From assembly GCA_029258725.1 (NCBI GenBank), contig JAPDKE010000025.1, forward strand, positions 1-64,000: a DNA stretch of 64,000 nucleotides, read 5' to 3'. The DNA is from a bacterium. GTDB taxonomy: Bacteria > Hydrothermota > UBA3072 > JAPDKE01. A program made the translations under genes and the position numbers. Below the pieces are notes generated by a model. That model was not told the DNA's origin and searched no databases. It worked only from the letters and a program-made list of their open reading frames with translations. Each line of letters begins with the position of its first letter. The stretch's first letter is position 1. This document shows positions 27,630 through 36,026 of the stretch, piece after piece.

Positions 27630-29415
27630 TTTTTTCTATTTTCTCCCCTTCCTTTATAAAGTACACCCCGGGATTCTTCACCCCTTTAACCCTCTTACCA
27701 GCAATGTCGAATATCTCAGCATTATCAGGAATCTTTTTTAACTTACCGGCAAAAACGTTTACTCCCCTTTCCTCCGGATGGAACATAACCACAGCGTTTG
27801 AAAGCCATACCTCCCTTCCATCCATGATACCCCCAATTCTGTAGGTGTATCTTCCTGGTGCAGGAGGGATATCCTTAACCTCAATAACCTCCCTCCTAGA
27901 AGAAGCATAAACACCTTCCCATATCCTCACCCATTCCTCACCTTCCCTTCTCCTCTCAATCATCCACCGCTCAACACCGCAATCGCTCTCCTTAACAAAC
28001 CTCAAAATAACCTCGCCTCCGGTTACCAGTGCATTAAACGATACAAAATTAACCGCAAGGGGCGGATAGGCATAGTAAAACTCCTCCAGCGTATTCTGGA
28101 GGAAGTCCTCCCTTACACCATCTTCAATGGTGGAGTAATCAAAACTGTAGAAAACACTCTTCCCTCCACCCGGGAAGGACTCATTCTCAACCCCCTCCAC
28201 GGGATCGGCTTTCTTTGAGGTAATACCATAAACAACGGGAAAACCATTGCCATCGGGAAGAATTTCATCGGGAGAGGCAGGATTGACCAATCTCCCTCTT
28301 AAACCTCTGAGAAAATCATCGCCGTAAACTCCATCAAGTGCTATACCATTCTGCACAAAGTAAACTCCAAACACATCCCCGAGATACCCTTTCCATCCTA
28401 TTGCTGAAAGTTCATAGGCGATATTCTCCCCTGTTATAAACAGACAACCTCCATTGTTGAGATACTTTTTAATGGCAAGGGTATCAGCAGCAAGCAGGGT
28501 ATATCTATCTTCTTTTCCACAGCACCATATCACTATAGAATGGTTGCACATGACCTTAAATGAGGGTCCTGGAGACTCGGCAGGAACCTGCCACAATGCA
28601 TAGGTAACATCGCGTGTCCTTAAATCCTGCTCCACCACTGACGATGAGCTATAATCATAGGTCGCATCATCCTGCACCAGCAGGACCTTTCCATATCCAA
28701 AGAATGTAGCTATTCTTGCCATGAGAATCTTACGCGCCACAGAATCCGGGACAGTGGGATCTGTTGAACGGAGAGCACCAAACTCAAAAGAAACATTTAC
28801 TGTTTTGTAAAGCACGGTTTTCTCAGAAGATGTCTTTGCAAAAGAAACTCCCCTTGCTGTATATGCTTTTCTGCTGTCATATGAGATAAACATGCTATCC
28901 GCATCCGCCACTGCAGGAACTATAATATCAGGAGTGGTGTCAGGACCAGTTCCTGCTGGATAAAGATATTTAACTCCGGCTGCAAATGAACTGTCATGCC
29001 CTATAATACTGTCCATGTATCCATATCCCACATCCTGGTCCACGTATTTTGTTCCAAAATAGTCAAGAATGAAGTAAGGGTCTATTTTTGAAAGTACAGC
29101 GTTTACATTATTACCCTCCATGTAAACACAATTCCCCGCCTCAAGATACTTTCTTATCGTATCCCTTTCTTCAGCCTTTATCATCTCATCATCTCTCCAC
29201 CCATTGACTATAAAGAGCATGTCATAGAGAAGAAGGGTCTTGAGAGATGGAAGTCCCGTTCCCACCTCCACATTCTCTGCCCCAATCACCTCTTTCAATG
29301 CCCTGACAAGATTATACTCACACCCCACCCTCTCATTAACTTCAGGGTCATAAAAGGCAAGTCCTCCATCGTTGTCCCACACATACGCCGTTGCTGCTAC
29401 CAGTATCCATATCAT
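27613..29415 (-). CDS. Secreted protein with C-terminal sorting domain
   Basis: A 600-residue exported protein. Short uncharged signal (MIWILVAATAYVWDNDG). Two repeats of a Rossmann-like fold follow (LLLYDMLFIVNGWRDDEM ... AGNCVYMEGNNV; and SIVIWCCGKEDRYTL ... GGCLFITGENI), resembling glutamine-amidotransferase-like surface domains seen in FCB secreted proteins. Then a fibronectin-like stretch (~455-535) and a C-terminal sorting domain at ~545-600 (AEIFDIAGKRVKGVK, NPGVYFIKEGEKIEKIILLR). Predicted T9SS cargo. ATG 29415 follows GGGAGGTGATT, a near-perfect anti-SD match; a GTG two codons upstream sits inside that site and is unlikely. Confidence 0.8.
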   Translation of the reverse strand: MIWILVAATAYVWDNDGGLAFYDPEVNERVGCEYNLVRALKEVIGAENVEVGTGLPSLKTLLLYDMLFIVNGWRDDEMIKAEERDTIRKYLEAGNCVYMEGNNVNAVLSKIDPYFILDYFGTKYVDQDVGYGYMDSIIGHDSSFAAGVKYLYPAGTGPDTTPDIIVPAVADADSMFISYDSRKAYTARGVSFAKTSSEKTVLYKTVNVSFEFGALRSTDPTVPDSVARKILMARIATFFGYGKVLLVQDDATYDYSSSSVVEQDLRTRDVTYALWQVPAESPGPSFKVMCNHSIVIWCCGKEDRYTLLAADTLAIKKYLNNGGCLFITGENIAYELSAIGWKGYLGDVFGVYFVQNGIALDGVYGDDFLRGLRGRLVNPASPDEILPDGNGFPVVYGITSKKADPVEGVENESFPGGGKSVFYSFDYSTIEDGVREDFLQNTLEEFYYAYPPLAVNFVSFNALVTGGEVILRFVKESDCGVERWMIERRREGEEWVRIWEGVYASSRREVIEVKDIPPAPGRYTYRIGGIMDGREVWLSNAVVMFHPEERGVNVFAGKLKKIPDNAEIFDIAGKRVKGVKNPGVYFIKEGEKIEKIILLR

Positions 29416-29548
29416 AATCACCTCCCTCTCTTTTTTAAAATTTCATACAAAAACTGTGCCAGAAATCCACCCATCAAAAACCCCTTTTATGACCCGGTTT
29501 CGGTATCCATGTTTCACTTTTGTGCAAATTTTACTTATGATTTTTTAC

Positions 29549-29565
29549 AACCCTGTTTCAGGGTT
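29549..29565. promoter_or_regulatory. Palindrome upstream of lysine-catabolism operon (possible operator)
   Basis: AACCCTG-TTT-CAGGGTT: perfect 7-bp arms around a 3-nt centre, 17 bp upstream of the -35 box at 29583. It could be an operator for a dimeric repressor or activator, or a small hairpin. No T-run follows directly, so it is a poor intrinsic terminator. A related but imperfect element (ACCCGGTTTCGGT) lies at about 29491-29503. The rest of the 29416-29632 gap is AT-rich with nothing else recognised. Confidence 0.4.
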
Positions 29566-29582
29566 ATGAAATTTTTACAGAC

Positions 29583-29612
29583 TTGAATTTTCTACACATT
29601 TTCTGTTATATT
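29583..29612 (+). promoter_or_regulatory. Promoter of saccharopine dehydrogenase operon
   Basis: TTGAAT (29583-29588), 18-nt spacer, TATATT (29607-29612). Leader of about 14 nt with AAGGAGG before ATG 29633. Confidence 0.6.
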
Positions 29613-29632
29613 CAGGAAAAAAAGGAGGATAT

Positions 29633-30946
29633 ATGGGGAAGGTTCTGGTTCTCGGAGCGGGTCTTGTCGCAAGACCTGGGGTGAGATATCTGCTTGATAA
29701 GGGAATGAACGTAAGGGTTGCGTCACGTACCCTTTCAAAGGCAGAAAAACTCGTTGAGGGACACCCCAATGGGGAGGCGGTTCGGTGGACTGTGGATGAA
29801 AAGGAAAGGCTTTCAGAGATGGTGAAGGAGGCGGATGTTGTTGTGAGCCTCCTTCCCTATATTTACCATGTTGAGGTTGCAAAGGTATGTCTGGAACACA
29901 GAAAGCACTTGGTAACGACTTCCTACGTGAGCCAGGATATGCGTGCACTTGATGGAGAGGCAAAAACCAGGGATGTTATCTTGCTGAACGAGATAGGGCT
30001 TGACCCCGGAATTGACCACATGTCCGCAATGAGGACCATAGACCATATAAGGAAGAGGGGAGGGAAGATTCTCGCATTCAGGTCCTACTGTGGAGCGCTG
30101 CCTGCGCCTGAGGCTGCAGACAATCCCTTCAAATATAAGTTTGCCTGGAGTCCACGCGGTGTCGCACTTGCTGGAAGAAACTCCGCACGGTTTATTGAGG
30201 ATGGAAAAGAAATAAACATTCCCGGAGAGGAACTCTTCAGGCACTACTTCACCATGGAGATAGAGGGGCTGGGAACATTTGAGGTCTATCCAAACAGGGA
30301 CTCTGTTCCATACATGGATACATACGGAATAAAGGAGGCACACACGATTTTCAGGGGAACCCTCAGATATCCTGGATGGTGTGACCTGTGGTATGCAATA
30401 TCCCGTCTTGGAATGCTTGATGTTGAGGAGAAGGAATGGAAGGGAAAGACATACCGGGATTACATGAGGGAACTCATTGGTGCAAAGACCGATGATATAG
30501 AAAAGGAGACCGCGGAGTTCCTGGGAATTCCTGAGGATTCAGAGGTTATGGAGAAACTCAGGTGGCTCTCTATATTCTCCGATGACCCGATAAAGATAGA
30601 AAAGGGAGGAAACATAGACGTTCTGGTTGAGAAACTCACTGAAAAACTCGCATACAAAGAGGGTGAGAGGGACATGGTGATTCTGAGGGACGAGGTTCTC
30701 GGCGAGGTAAACGGGAAGAAGGAAAGACACATTTCCGTTCTCATAGACTATGGAGAGATAGGAAAGGATACAGCAGTTGCAAGGACTGTGAGCCTCCCCG
30801 CTGCTGTGGCTGTGAAACTCATAATAGAGGGAGAGATAAAGGAAAGGGGGGTTCACATCCCCACCCATCCTGATATCTATGCCCCGGTTCTTGAGGAACT
30901 GAAAAATCTGGGAATTGAAATGAGGGAGGAGATAAAGGAGGAGTAA
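29633..30946 (+). CDS. Saccharopine dehydrogenase family protein
   Basis: A 437-residue enzyme of the LYS9/saccharopine reductase type. The Rossmann dinucleotide site is VLVLGAGLVARPGVRYLL; VVVSLLPYIYHVEVAKVCL, TTSYVSQDMRALD and LLNEIGLDPGIDHMSA are family landmarks, and ARTVSLPAAVAVKLI lies near the C-terminus. It interconverts saccharopine with glutamate and 2-aminoadipate semialdehyde in lysine breakdown (or synthesis). The adjacent acyl-CoA dehydrogenase supports a catabolic role, though neither lysine-ketoglutarate reductase nor an aminoadipate semialdehyde dehydrogenase is in the window. Confidence 0.9.
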   Translation: MGKVLVLGAGLVARPGVRYLLDKGMNVRVASRTLSKAEKLVEGHPNGEAVRWTVDEKERLSEMVKEADVVVSLLPYIYHVEVAKVCLEHRKHLVTTSYVSQDMRALDGEAKTRDVILLNEIGLDPGIDHMSAMRTIDHIRKRGGKILAFRSYCGALPAPEAADNPFKYKFAWSPRGVALAGRNSARFIEDGKEINIPGEELFRHYFTMEIEGLGTFEVYPNRDSVPYMDTYGIKEAHTIFRGTLRYPGWCDLWYAISRLGMLDVEEKEWKGKTYRDYMRELIGAKTDDIEKETAEFLGIPEDSEVMEKLRWLSIFSDDPIKIEKGGNIDVLVEKLTEKLAYKEGERDMVILRDEVLGEVNGKKERHISVLIDYGEIGKDTAVARTVSLPAAVAVKLIIEGEIKERGVHIPTHPDIYAPVLEELKNLGIEMREEIKEE

Positions 30947-30959
30947 AAAGGAGGTTTCC

Positions 30960-32123
30960 ATGCATCACTACTATAATTTCTCCGAAGAGGAACTCATGAT
31001 AAAGGAGGTGGCGAGAAAGATAGCGGAAGAGAAGGTGCGTCCTGTAAGGCAGGAACTTGACAGAGAGGGAAGGTTTCCAAGAGAGATTCTCAATGAAATA
31101 GCAAGGGCAGACCTTTTAAGGGTATTCATTCCTGAGGAATACGATGGTCTTGGAATGGGAATAACCGGGATGTGCATAGCAACAGAGGAACTATCAAGGG
31201 TTGATGGTGGAGTGGCAATCTCCTATGCTGCAAATGGGCTTGGTGCAACGCCAATTCTCATTGCAGGAACCGAAGAGCAGAAGAGGAAGTATCTTCCAAA
31301 GATAGCATCGGGTGAGATGTTTGCGGCATTTGCACTTACAGAGCCTGAGGCGGGGTCTGATGCTTCCAATGTGAAAACAAGGGCAGTGAAGGATGGGGAT
31401 TACTATATTCTCAATGGAAACAAAATCTTCATAACGAATGGTGGAGAGGCTGACATTTATGTTGTAATAGCATCAACCGACCCTGAAAGGGGAGCGAGGG
31501 GACTTTCTGCATTTATCGTGGAGAAGGGAACCGAGGGATTCTCGTTCGGGAAGAAAGAAGACAAGATGGGAATAAGGGCTTCTGTGACAAGGGAACTTGT
31601 TTTTGAGGACTGTAAGGTTCCGAAGGAAAACCTCCTGGGAAGAGAAGGGCAGGGATTCATAATAACGATGAGGACCTTTGACCGGACACGTGTTGGGGTT
31701 GCGGCACAGGCGGTTGGAATTGCACAGGGAGCGCTTGAGGAGGCAACGGAGTATGCAAAGACACGCGTCCAGTTCGGGAAGCCTATAATTGAGTTCCAGG
31801 CAATTCAGTTCATGCTTGCCGACATGGCGACCCAGATAGAGGCAGCAAGGGCTCTCACCTATCTTGCTGCAAGGCACATAGACTCGGGAGCAAAGGACAT
31901 AGCCAAGATATCCTCCATGGCAAAACTCTTTGCAAGTGATGTCGCAATGAAGGTTACAACCGATGCGGTGCAGATTTTTGGAGGATACGGGTACATGAGG
32001 GAGTATCCAGTTGAAAAGATGATGAGGGATGCAAAGATAACGCAGATATACGAGGGAACGAATCAGATACAGCGCCTTGTGATTGCCTCCCATCTTATAA
32101 AGGAAAAACTTGGAAGAGAATGA
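30960..32123 (+). CDS. Acyl-CoA dehydrogenase
   Basis: A 387-residue FAD enzyme of full length. Features: FAFALTEPEAGSDAS-like FAD/substrate loop (AAFALTEPEAGSDAS), FITNGGEADIYVV, RTRVGVAAQAVGIAQGALE, YAKTRVQFGKPI, QIFGGYGYMREYPVE and the catalytic Glu in IYEGTNQIQR (~366). Position and sequence resemble butyryl-CoA/short-chain dehydrogenases; glutaryl-CoA is an attractive substrate because of the saccharopine gene 13 nt upstream, but this is inference. An AAGGAGG site precedes the ATG. Electron-transfer flavoprotein genes are not in the window. Confidence 0.93.
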   Translation: MHHYYNFSEEELMIKEVARKIAEEKVRPVRQELDREGRFPREILNEIARADLLRVFIPEEYDGLGMGITGMCIATEELSRVDGGVAISYAANGLGATPILIAGTEEQKRKYLPKIASGEMFAAFALTEPEAGSDASNVKTRAVKDGDYYILNGNKIFITNGGEADIYVVIASTDPERGARGLSAFIVEKGTEGFSFGKKEDKMGIRASVTRELVFEDCKVPKENLLGREGQGFIITMRTFDRTRVGVAAQAVGIAQGALEEATEYAKTRVQFGKPIIEFQAIQFMLADMATQIEAARALTYLAARHIDSGAKDIAKISSMAKLFASDVAMKVTTDAVQIFGGYGYMREYPVEKMMRDAKITQIYEGTNQIQRLVIASHLIKEKLGRE

Positions 32124-33088
32124 AGGTGAGTTTCGGGGTCCCCCCTCTCTGGGTGGAGGGGGGGCTCCGCCATCAGGTTCTTTCTTTAAAAAGGGAACTT
32201 GAAAAGAAAGGTGTTGAGGTTGAAATCCACTCCCCTGAGAAAAAACCTTCTGGAATATTTCACCTCTTCAAGGCATCCTTTTCCACCCACGAACTTGCGG
32301 GAAGGGTAAAAGAGGCAGGAATTCCACTCATAACAACCCCGGTTTTTTATTCCTCCCATCCTTCCCTTTTTCCATTTCTTGTTAAAATTGATTCCTTCTT
32401 TTCCCGGTTCAAACTTTTTTCAGAAAGATATTTCATAAAAGAAATTCTCACCCTCTCAGACCTGGTTCTCCCGAATACGGAGGAGGAGAAAAAACTGTGT
32501 GAACGGCTGGGAGCCCGGAATGTGAAACTCCTTCCCGTGGGTGTGGAGGAAAGATTCAAGGATGCATCACCTGAAGAATTTGTGAAAAAATACGGAATAA
32601 AGGACTTTGTGCTTTATGCAGGGGAGATAGGGACGAAAAGAAAAAATACATGGAGGGTTGTTGAGGCACTGAAGGGATTGCCTGTGGTTTTTATCGGGAA
32701 TCCAAGGGATGAAAAAATTCTTGAAAAAATAAAAGAATATAAATTTCTCTGGATACCAGAACTCCCTCACTCTTCATCCCTCCTTGCCTCTGCATATGCG
32801 GCATCTCGGGTTTTTGTCCTTGCCTCACTTTATGAGACTCCGGGGATATCGGCAATGGAGGCAGGGCTTGCAGGGGCGAATGTGGTCATAACTCCTTATG
32901 GAGGGACAAAGGAATACTTTGGAAAATACGCATTCTACTGCAATCCTTACAGTGTGAGGTCCATAAGGGAAAAGGTTATTGAGGCAATGGAGTCCCCATA
33001 CAGGAAGAAACTCAGGGAAAGGCTTTTACAGTTTACATGGGAAAGGATTACAGAAAGACTTGTGGAGTATTACTCATGGATATCCTGA
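32120..33088 (+). CDS. GT4-type glycosyltransferase
   Basis: A 322-residue GT-B fold protein. The N-terminal acceptor domain is short; the C-terminal donor domain carries KDFVLYAGEIGTKRKN and the EX7E motif in ETPGISAMEAGL, followed by ITPYGGTKEYFG. Hallmarks of family 4 retaining transferases that build surface polysaccharides. It starts in ATGA overlap with the acyl-CoA dehydrogenase stop, linking lysine catabolism and polysaccharide genes in one transcript. Sugar donor unknown. Confidence 0.85.
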   Translation: MKVSFGVPPLWVEGGLRHQVLSLKRELEKKGVEVEIHSPEKKPSGIFHLFKASFSTHELAGRVKEAGIPLITTPVFYSSHPSLFPFLVKIDSFFSRFKLFSERYFIKEILTLSDLVLPNTEEEKKLCERLGARNVKLLPVGVEERFKDASPEEFVKKYGIKDFVLYAGEIGTKRKNTWRVVEALKGLPVVFIGNPRDEKILEKIKEYKFLWIPELPHSSSLLASAYAASRVFVLASLYETPGISAMEAGLAGANVVITPYGGTKEYFGKYAFYCNPYSVRSIREKVIEAMESPYRKKLRERLLQFTWERITERLVEYYSWIS

Positions 33089-34200
33089 AGGGAACATCCT
33101 TAGTTCTTTCAGGAAACCTGCTTGCAAGATTCTCTGGATTTCTTGCCACAGTTTATCTTGCAAGGGTTCTTGGAAACCAGGGGTATGGGAGTTATGTGTT
33201 TTACATAACCATTCTCTCATACCTTGCCCTGCTTCAGGACCCGGGCCTTTCAACACTCGGGGCAAGGGAGATAGCATCCGGGGAGAAGGTTGAGGGAAGG
33301 ATTTTTGGAACCAAACTTTTAATCTCTTTTATCCTCACCTCCTTATTTTTCCTTTACCCTCCTTCCTTCCGTCCTTTTGTCTTTGCTCTGATTCCCCTCG
33401 CTTTATATCCTGAATGGATGTTGAGGGGGCAGGGTGAGTTTAAAAAATTATTCTTTCTCTCCCTCTTCCGTTCATTATTCTTCCTTGGTTCTGTTCTTCT
33501 TTTTGTTCCCTCCTTCAGGATTAGGGGGGGCGCATATGCATATGCAATTTCTTTTCTTCTGCCTTCCCTTTTCTTTATCTGGAAGGTACAGCCATTTTCG
33601 TTTTCATTTTCTCTCCTCCGCCTTGCCCTGCCCTTTGGTATAAGCGGGATTTTATATCAGATTTATCACAATTCCGATATGCTCATTCTCGGAATTTTCC
33701 GGTCCCGTTCAGAACTCGGTCTTTACGGTGCAGCGTTCAGGGTTGTATTCCTTTTCCTCCTGCTTGACAGGGCGGTTGAAACCGCCTCCCTCCCGCTTCT
33801 ATCAAGAGAGGAGAAAAGAGAAGAGACTGTTGCATTTTTGAGAAAACTTGTTATTGCAGGTGTGATTGTATCCGCTTTCATTACGGTTTTTTCGCGTCTC
33901 ATCGTTCTTTTCATTTTTGGAAAGGAATACCTCCTTTCTTCCCTCTACCTCTCCATTCTCATCTGGTCATTTCCCCTTTCTCTTTTCTCAACCCTTCATG
34001 CGGTCTCACTCATCGTGCATAAAAGGGATAAGGAATACATGGTGTGCAGTGTATGCGGGGTTTTGCTCAATCTCTTTCTCAACCTTGCCCTCATCCCCAG
34101 GTATGGTGCCCTTGCTGCTTCTCTTTCAACCATCGTGGCTGAAATCCTGATGGCTTACATGTTTGCAAGGTATGACAGAGCACTGGCACGCATGGATTGA
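33076..34200 (+). CDS. Wzx-like polysaccharide flippase
   Basis: A 374-residue integral membrane protein with about 10-12 hydrophobic segments. The N-terminus (LKGTSLVLSGNLLARFSGFLATVYLARVLG, of which the GNLLARFSGFLA part is typical) and the GLYGAAFRVVFLFLLLDRAV region match the MOP/MATE superfamily of oligosaccharide-PP-undecaprenol flippases. ATG 33076 is preferred to the longer frame from 33037 since the family N-terminus starts here; it overlaps the GT4 gene by 13 bp. Likely moves the lipid-linked product of nearby transferases to the periplasmic face. Confidence 0.85.
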   Translation: MDILKGTSLVLSGNLLARFSGFLATVYLARVLGNQGYGSYVFYITILSYLALLQDPGLSTLGAREIASGEKVEGRIFGTKLLISFILTSLFFLYPPSFRPFVFALIPLALYPEWMLRGQGEFKKLFFLSLFRSLFFLGSVLLFVPSFRIRGGAYAYAISFLLPSLFFIWKVQPFSFSFSLLRLALPFGISGILYQIYHNSDMLILGIFRSRSELGLYGAAFRVVFLFLLLDRAVETASLPLLSREEKREETVAFLRKLVIAGVIVSAFITVFSRLIVLFIFGKEYLLSSLYLSILIWSFPLSLFSTLHAVSLIVHKRDKEYMVCSVCGVLLNLFLNLALIPRYGALAASLSTIVAEILMAYMFARYDRALARMD

Positions 34201-35134
34201 GTGTGAGGGGATGGATTTTGAACCTGAAATAATCCCTTATGTTTCCCTTCTTTTTGAGGAAGGGGAAAGAATGAGGGTATTTTACAGGAGGGGAATGAGA
34301 ATTGTTTACGAAAGGGTTTCAAAAGTAGATAAAAGAAGAATTTTTTTGAGGATAAGGGATAAAATGATAAAAAAATACGGGTATTACATGAAAAAATCCG
34401 CCTCCTTTATGACTGGATTGAGGATTGATACTGATTTTTCATCATGGGAGGAGGTGAAAAAAGCAATTTCCATCCTTTCGGGATTTCCTGCAACCGTGTT
34501 TGTGCATGTATCAGCAATTAAAGAAATTGAACCTGTTGAGGGAATTGAATTCGGGCTTCACTGTTATGAGCACAGGGAGTTTGAGGATGAAAAGGAATTT
34601 GAGGAGGATATAAGGAGGGGGGTTGAGTTTCTTAAAAGGAAGGGGATTGAGGTCAGGGGATATGCCTCTCCTTATGGTTTTTACCGCTCATTCTTTCCAC
34701 AGGTTCTTGAAAAATATGGATTTCTGTATTCCTCCTCCTTCTCTTTCATGTACGACCTTCCACCGATAAGAAATGGAAAGGTCTTTGAGGTTCCTGTTCA
34801 TCCGGTGGCTCCTGAAAGATTTGTGTATGCAGGAATATCGCTGAAGTATGCTCTTGAGTATTTTTACGCAAGGATGCTTGAGGCAGAAAGGCTTGGTTTT
34901 CCATTTCTGGTTTACACCCATCCCCGATTCATTCTGAAAAATCCTGAATTCATGAGGGATTTGATTGAGATTTTGAATTACGGGGAACCTGTGAGCATGT
35001 TTGAGTGTCTGAATAAATGGAGGGAAAGAAAAAAGAGGGAAAGGGTAAAGCCGGGAATATCCTCCGGTGCAGATTTTATGGGTGAGGTGATTCTTAAATT
35101 GAAAATGCTTGTTAAGGAAAAAGCCCAGGATTGA
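34172..35134 (+). CDS. Polysaccharide deacetylase-like (NodB-fold) protein
   Basis: A 320-residue protein related to the polysaccharide deacetylase fold: TGLRIDTDFSSWEE supplies the catalytic-type Asp pair, FGLHCYEHREF the metal-binding His motif, YASPYGFYRSFFPQVLEKYG the region around motif 3, and FLVYTHPRFI a late His. Probably removes acetyl groups from a surface glycan or its precursor. The start is uncertain: ATG 34172 overlaps the flippase gene by 29 bp with no clear ribosome site; ATG 34211 is an alternative. Ends the lysine/polysaccharide operon. Confidence 0.72.
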   Translation: MTEHWHAWIECEGMDFEPEIIPYVSLLFEEGERMRVFYRRGMRIVYERVSKVDKRRIFLRIRDKMIKKYGYYMKKSASFMTGLRIDTDFSSWEEVKKAISILSGFPATVFVHVSAIKEIEPVEGIEFGLHCYEHREFEDEKEFEEDIRRGVEFLKRKGIEVRGYASPYGFYRSFFPQVLEKYGFLYSSSFSFMYDLPPIRNGKVFEVPVHPVAPERFVYAGISLKYALEYFYARMLEAERLGFPFLVYTHPRFILKNPEFMRDLIEILNYGEPVSMFECLNKWRERKKRERVKPGISSGADFMGEVILKLKMLVKEKAQD

Positions 35135-35159
35135 TAAACTATCTTCCCCATTGTAAAAT
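35131..35159 (+). promoter_or_regulatory. Promoter of DUF433 antitoxin gene
   Basis: TTGATA (35131-35136), 17-nt spacer, TAAAAT (35154-35159). A short leader includes GGGAGG before ATG 35181. The -35 box overlaps the stop codon of the deacetylase-like gene. Confidence 0.65.
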
Positions 35160-35180
35160 TTAATCAAAAGGGAGGAAAGG

Positions 35181-35405
35181 ATGAAGTTTAAAAGAATTAC
35201 AATAAATCCTGAACAGATGGGAGGGGTTCCGTGCATCAGGAACCTGAGGATTCCTGATGCAACCATAATAGGAATGCTTGCAGAGGGAATGAAGGAAGAA
35301 GAGATACTCAGGGCATATCCCGATCTTGAACCAGAGGATATAAAAGAAGCACTGAGATTTGCGGCGGAGGTTCTTCAGGAAAGGGAAATTCCCCTCGTAA
35401 GATGA
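35181..35405 (+). CDS. DUF433 antitoxin
   Basis: A 74-residue DUF433 protein (RITINPEQMGGVPCIRNLRI, then GMKEEEILRAYPDLEPEDI, EALRFAAE). Members are VapB-like antitoxins paired with PIN-like DUF5615 toxins. Intact, with its own promoter and ribosome site, and in ATGA overlap with the toxin remnant that follows. Because the toxin is truncated, this is now probably an orphan antitoxin. Confidence 0.88.
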   Translation: MKFKRITINPEQMGGVPCIRNLRIPDATIIGMLAEGMKEEEILRAYPDLEPEDIKEALRFAAEVLQEREIPLVR

Positions 35406-35521
35406 AGTTTTTAATAGACAACGCCATTTCCCCTCTTGTAGCAGAGGCATTGCGTAGAAACGGGTGTGATGCAGCACATGTTAGTAACTTCCGCAGGGTA
35501 GGGTCAGGCATTAACAGTTAA
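35402..35521 (+). pseudogene. Truncated DUF5615 PIN-like toxin
   Basis: Begins ATGA-coupled to the antitoxin: MKFLIDNAISPLVAEALRRN then GCDAAHVSNFRR, the typical N-terminus with the first PIN-like Asp. After ~33 codons the gene runs into the transposon inverted repeat at 35501 and stops at 35521, giving a 39-residue peptide. The remaining two thirds with the other acidic residues are absent, also beyond the element. Too short to be caught by a 60-residue cut-off. Confidence 0.85.
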
Positions 35522-35527
35522 CAATTT
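35501..35527. repeat. Left 27-bp inverted repeat of transposon remnant
   Basis: GGGTCAGGCATTAACAGTTA followed by ACAATTT; exact reverse complement of 36000-36026. The TTAACAGTTAA core is itself nearly palindromic, as expected of REP-type recognition sequences. Confidence 0.92.
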
Positions 35528-35674
35528 TTCTTTTTTTCTTCTCTTCTTGCATATGTCAATTTTGCGCCCGCAGGAAAGATTTCCTTCCAGGTTAAAGAGT
35601 CCTTCGCATAAGAGAACAACCCCCATGTTCTAATCGCATCTTTTTTAAATTTTATAACATCCTCAATACTTTCT

Positions 35675-35961
35675 TTATAAACGCCTCATCACCATATAAT
35701 CCTGCACCTTCTTCACCTCAGGCATGGAAGCCATCCTTGCACGAACAGGATTGAGATGATGAACATACCTGGTGAGTAATCTCTGCGGGGCTCATGAGCC
35801 GTTTCAATCAGTAAATGAACATGATTAATAAACCTGTATCTGCGGGTGAGCTCCTTCAACATCTTTAAAAATTCCTCCCAGAATATCACCCGCCCCTCAT
35901 TTCCCTTAAAAATAACATGATGCAGAGCACCAGGATAATCAACCCGCAAAGGACGTGGCAT
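35675..35961 (-). pseudogene. REP-associated tyrosine transposase, frameshifted and deleted
   Basis: Starts with the family N-terminus MPRPLRVDYPGALHHVIFKG, continues to RRYRFINHVHLLIET (HUH motif HVH kept, but several residues before it are missing), then shifts frame. In another frame the next family block is readable: YVHHLNPVRARMASMPEV, down to a stop at 35675. Internal deletions plus a frameshift mean it is inactive. The region 35522-35674 holds further, more degraded C-terminal traces only. Confidence 0.85.
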
Positions 35962-35999
35962 GGGAAGAGTTTAAAGAAATCAGGAAAAATTTTTCAAGC

Positions 36000-36026
36000 A
36001 AATTGTTAACTGTTAATGCCTGACCC
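36000..36026. repeat. Right 27-bp inverted repeat of transposon remnant
   Basis: Exact reverse complement of the left copy at 35501-35527. The minus-strand secreted gene runs into it and terminates within it at 36013. Confidence 0.92.

Larger units (their letters stand above)
35501..36026 (-). mobile_element. Decayed REP-associated (Y1/IS200-like) transposon remnant
   Basis: A 526-bp segment bounded by perfect 27-bp inverted repeats (35501-35527 and 36000-36026, starting GGGTCAGGCATTAAC) with a frameshifted Y1 transposase inside on the minus strand. Genes at both edges (DUF5615 toxin, secreted paralogue) are cut exactly at the repeats. This accounts for the stretch 35522-36012 without an intact gene. 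Confidence 0.85.

Noticed and set aside
29549-29565. Hairpin as terminator of the genes flanking 29416-29632
   Set aside because: The flanking genes are divergent, so none needs to end here; no T-run adjoins the stem.
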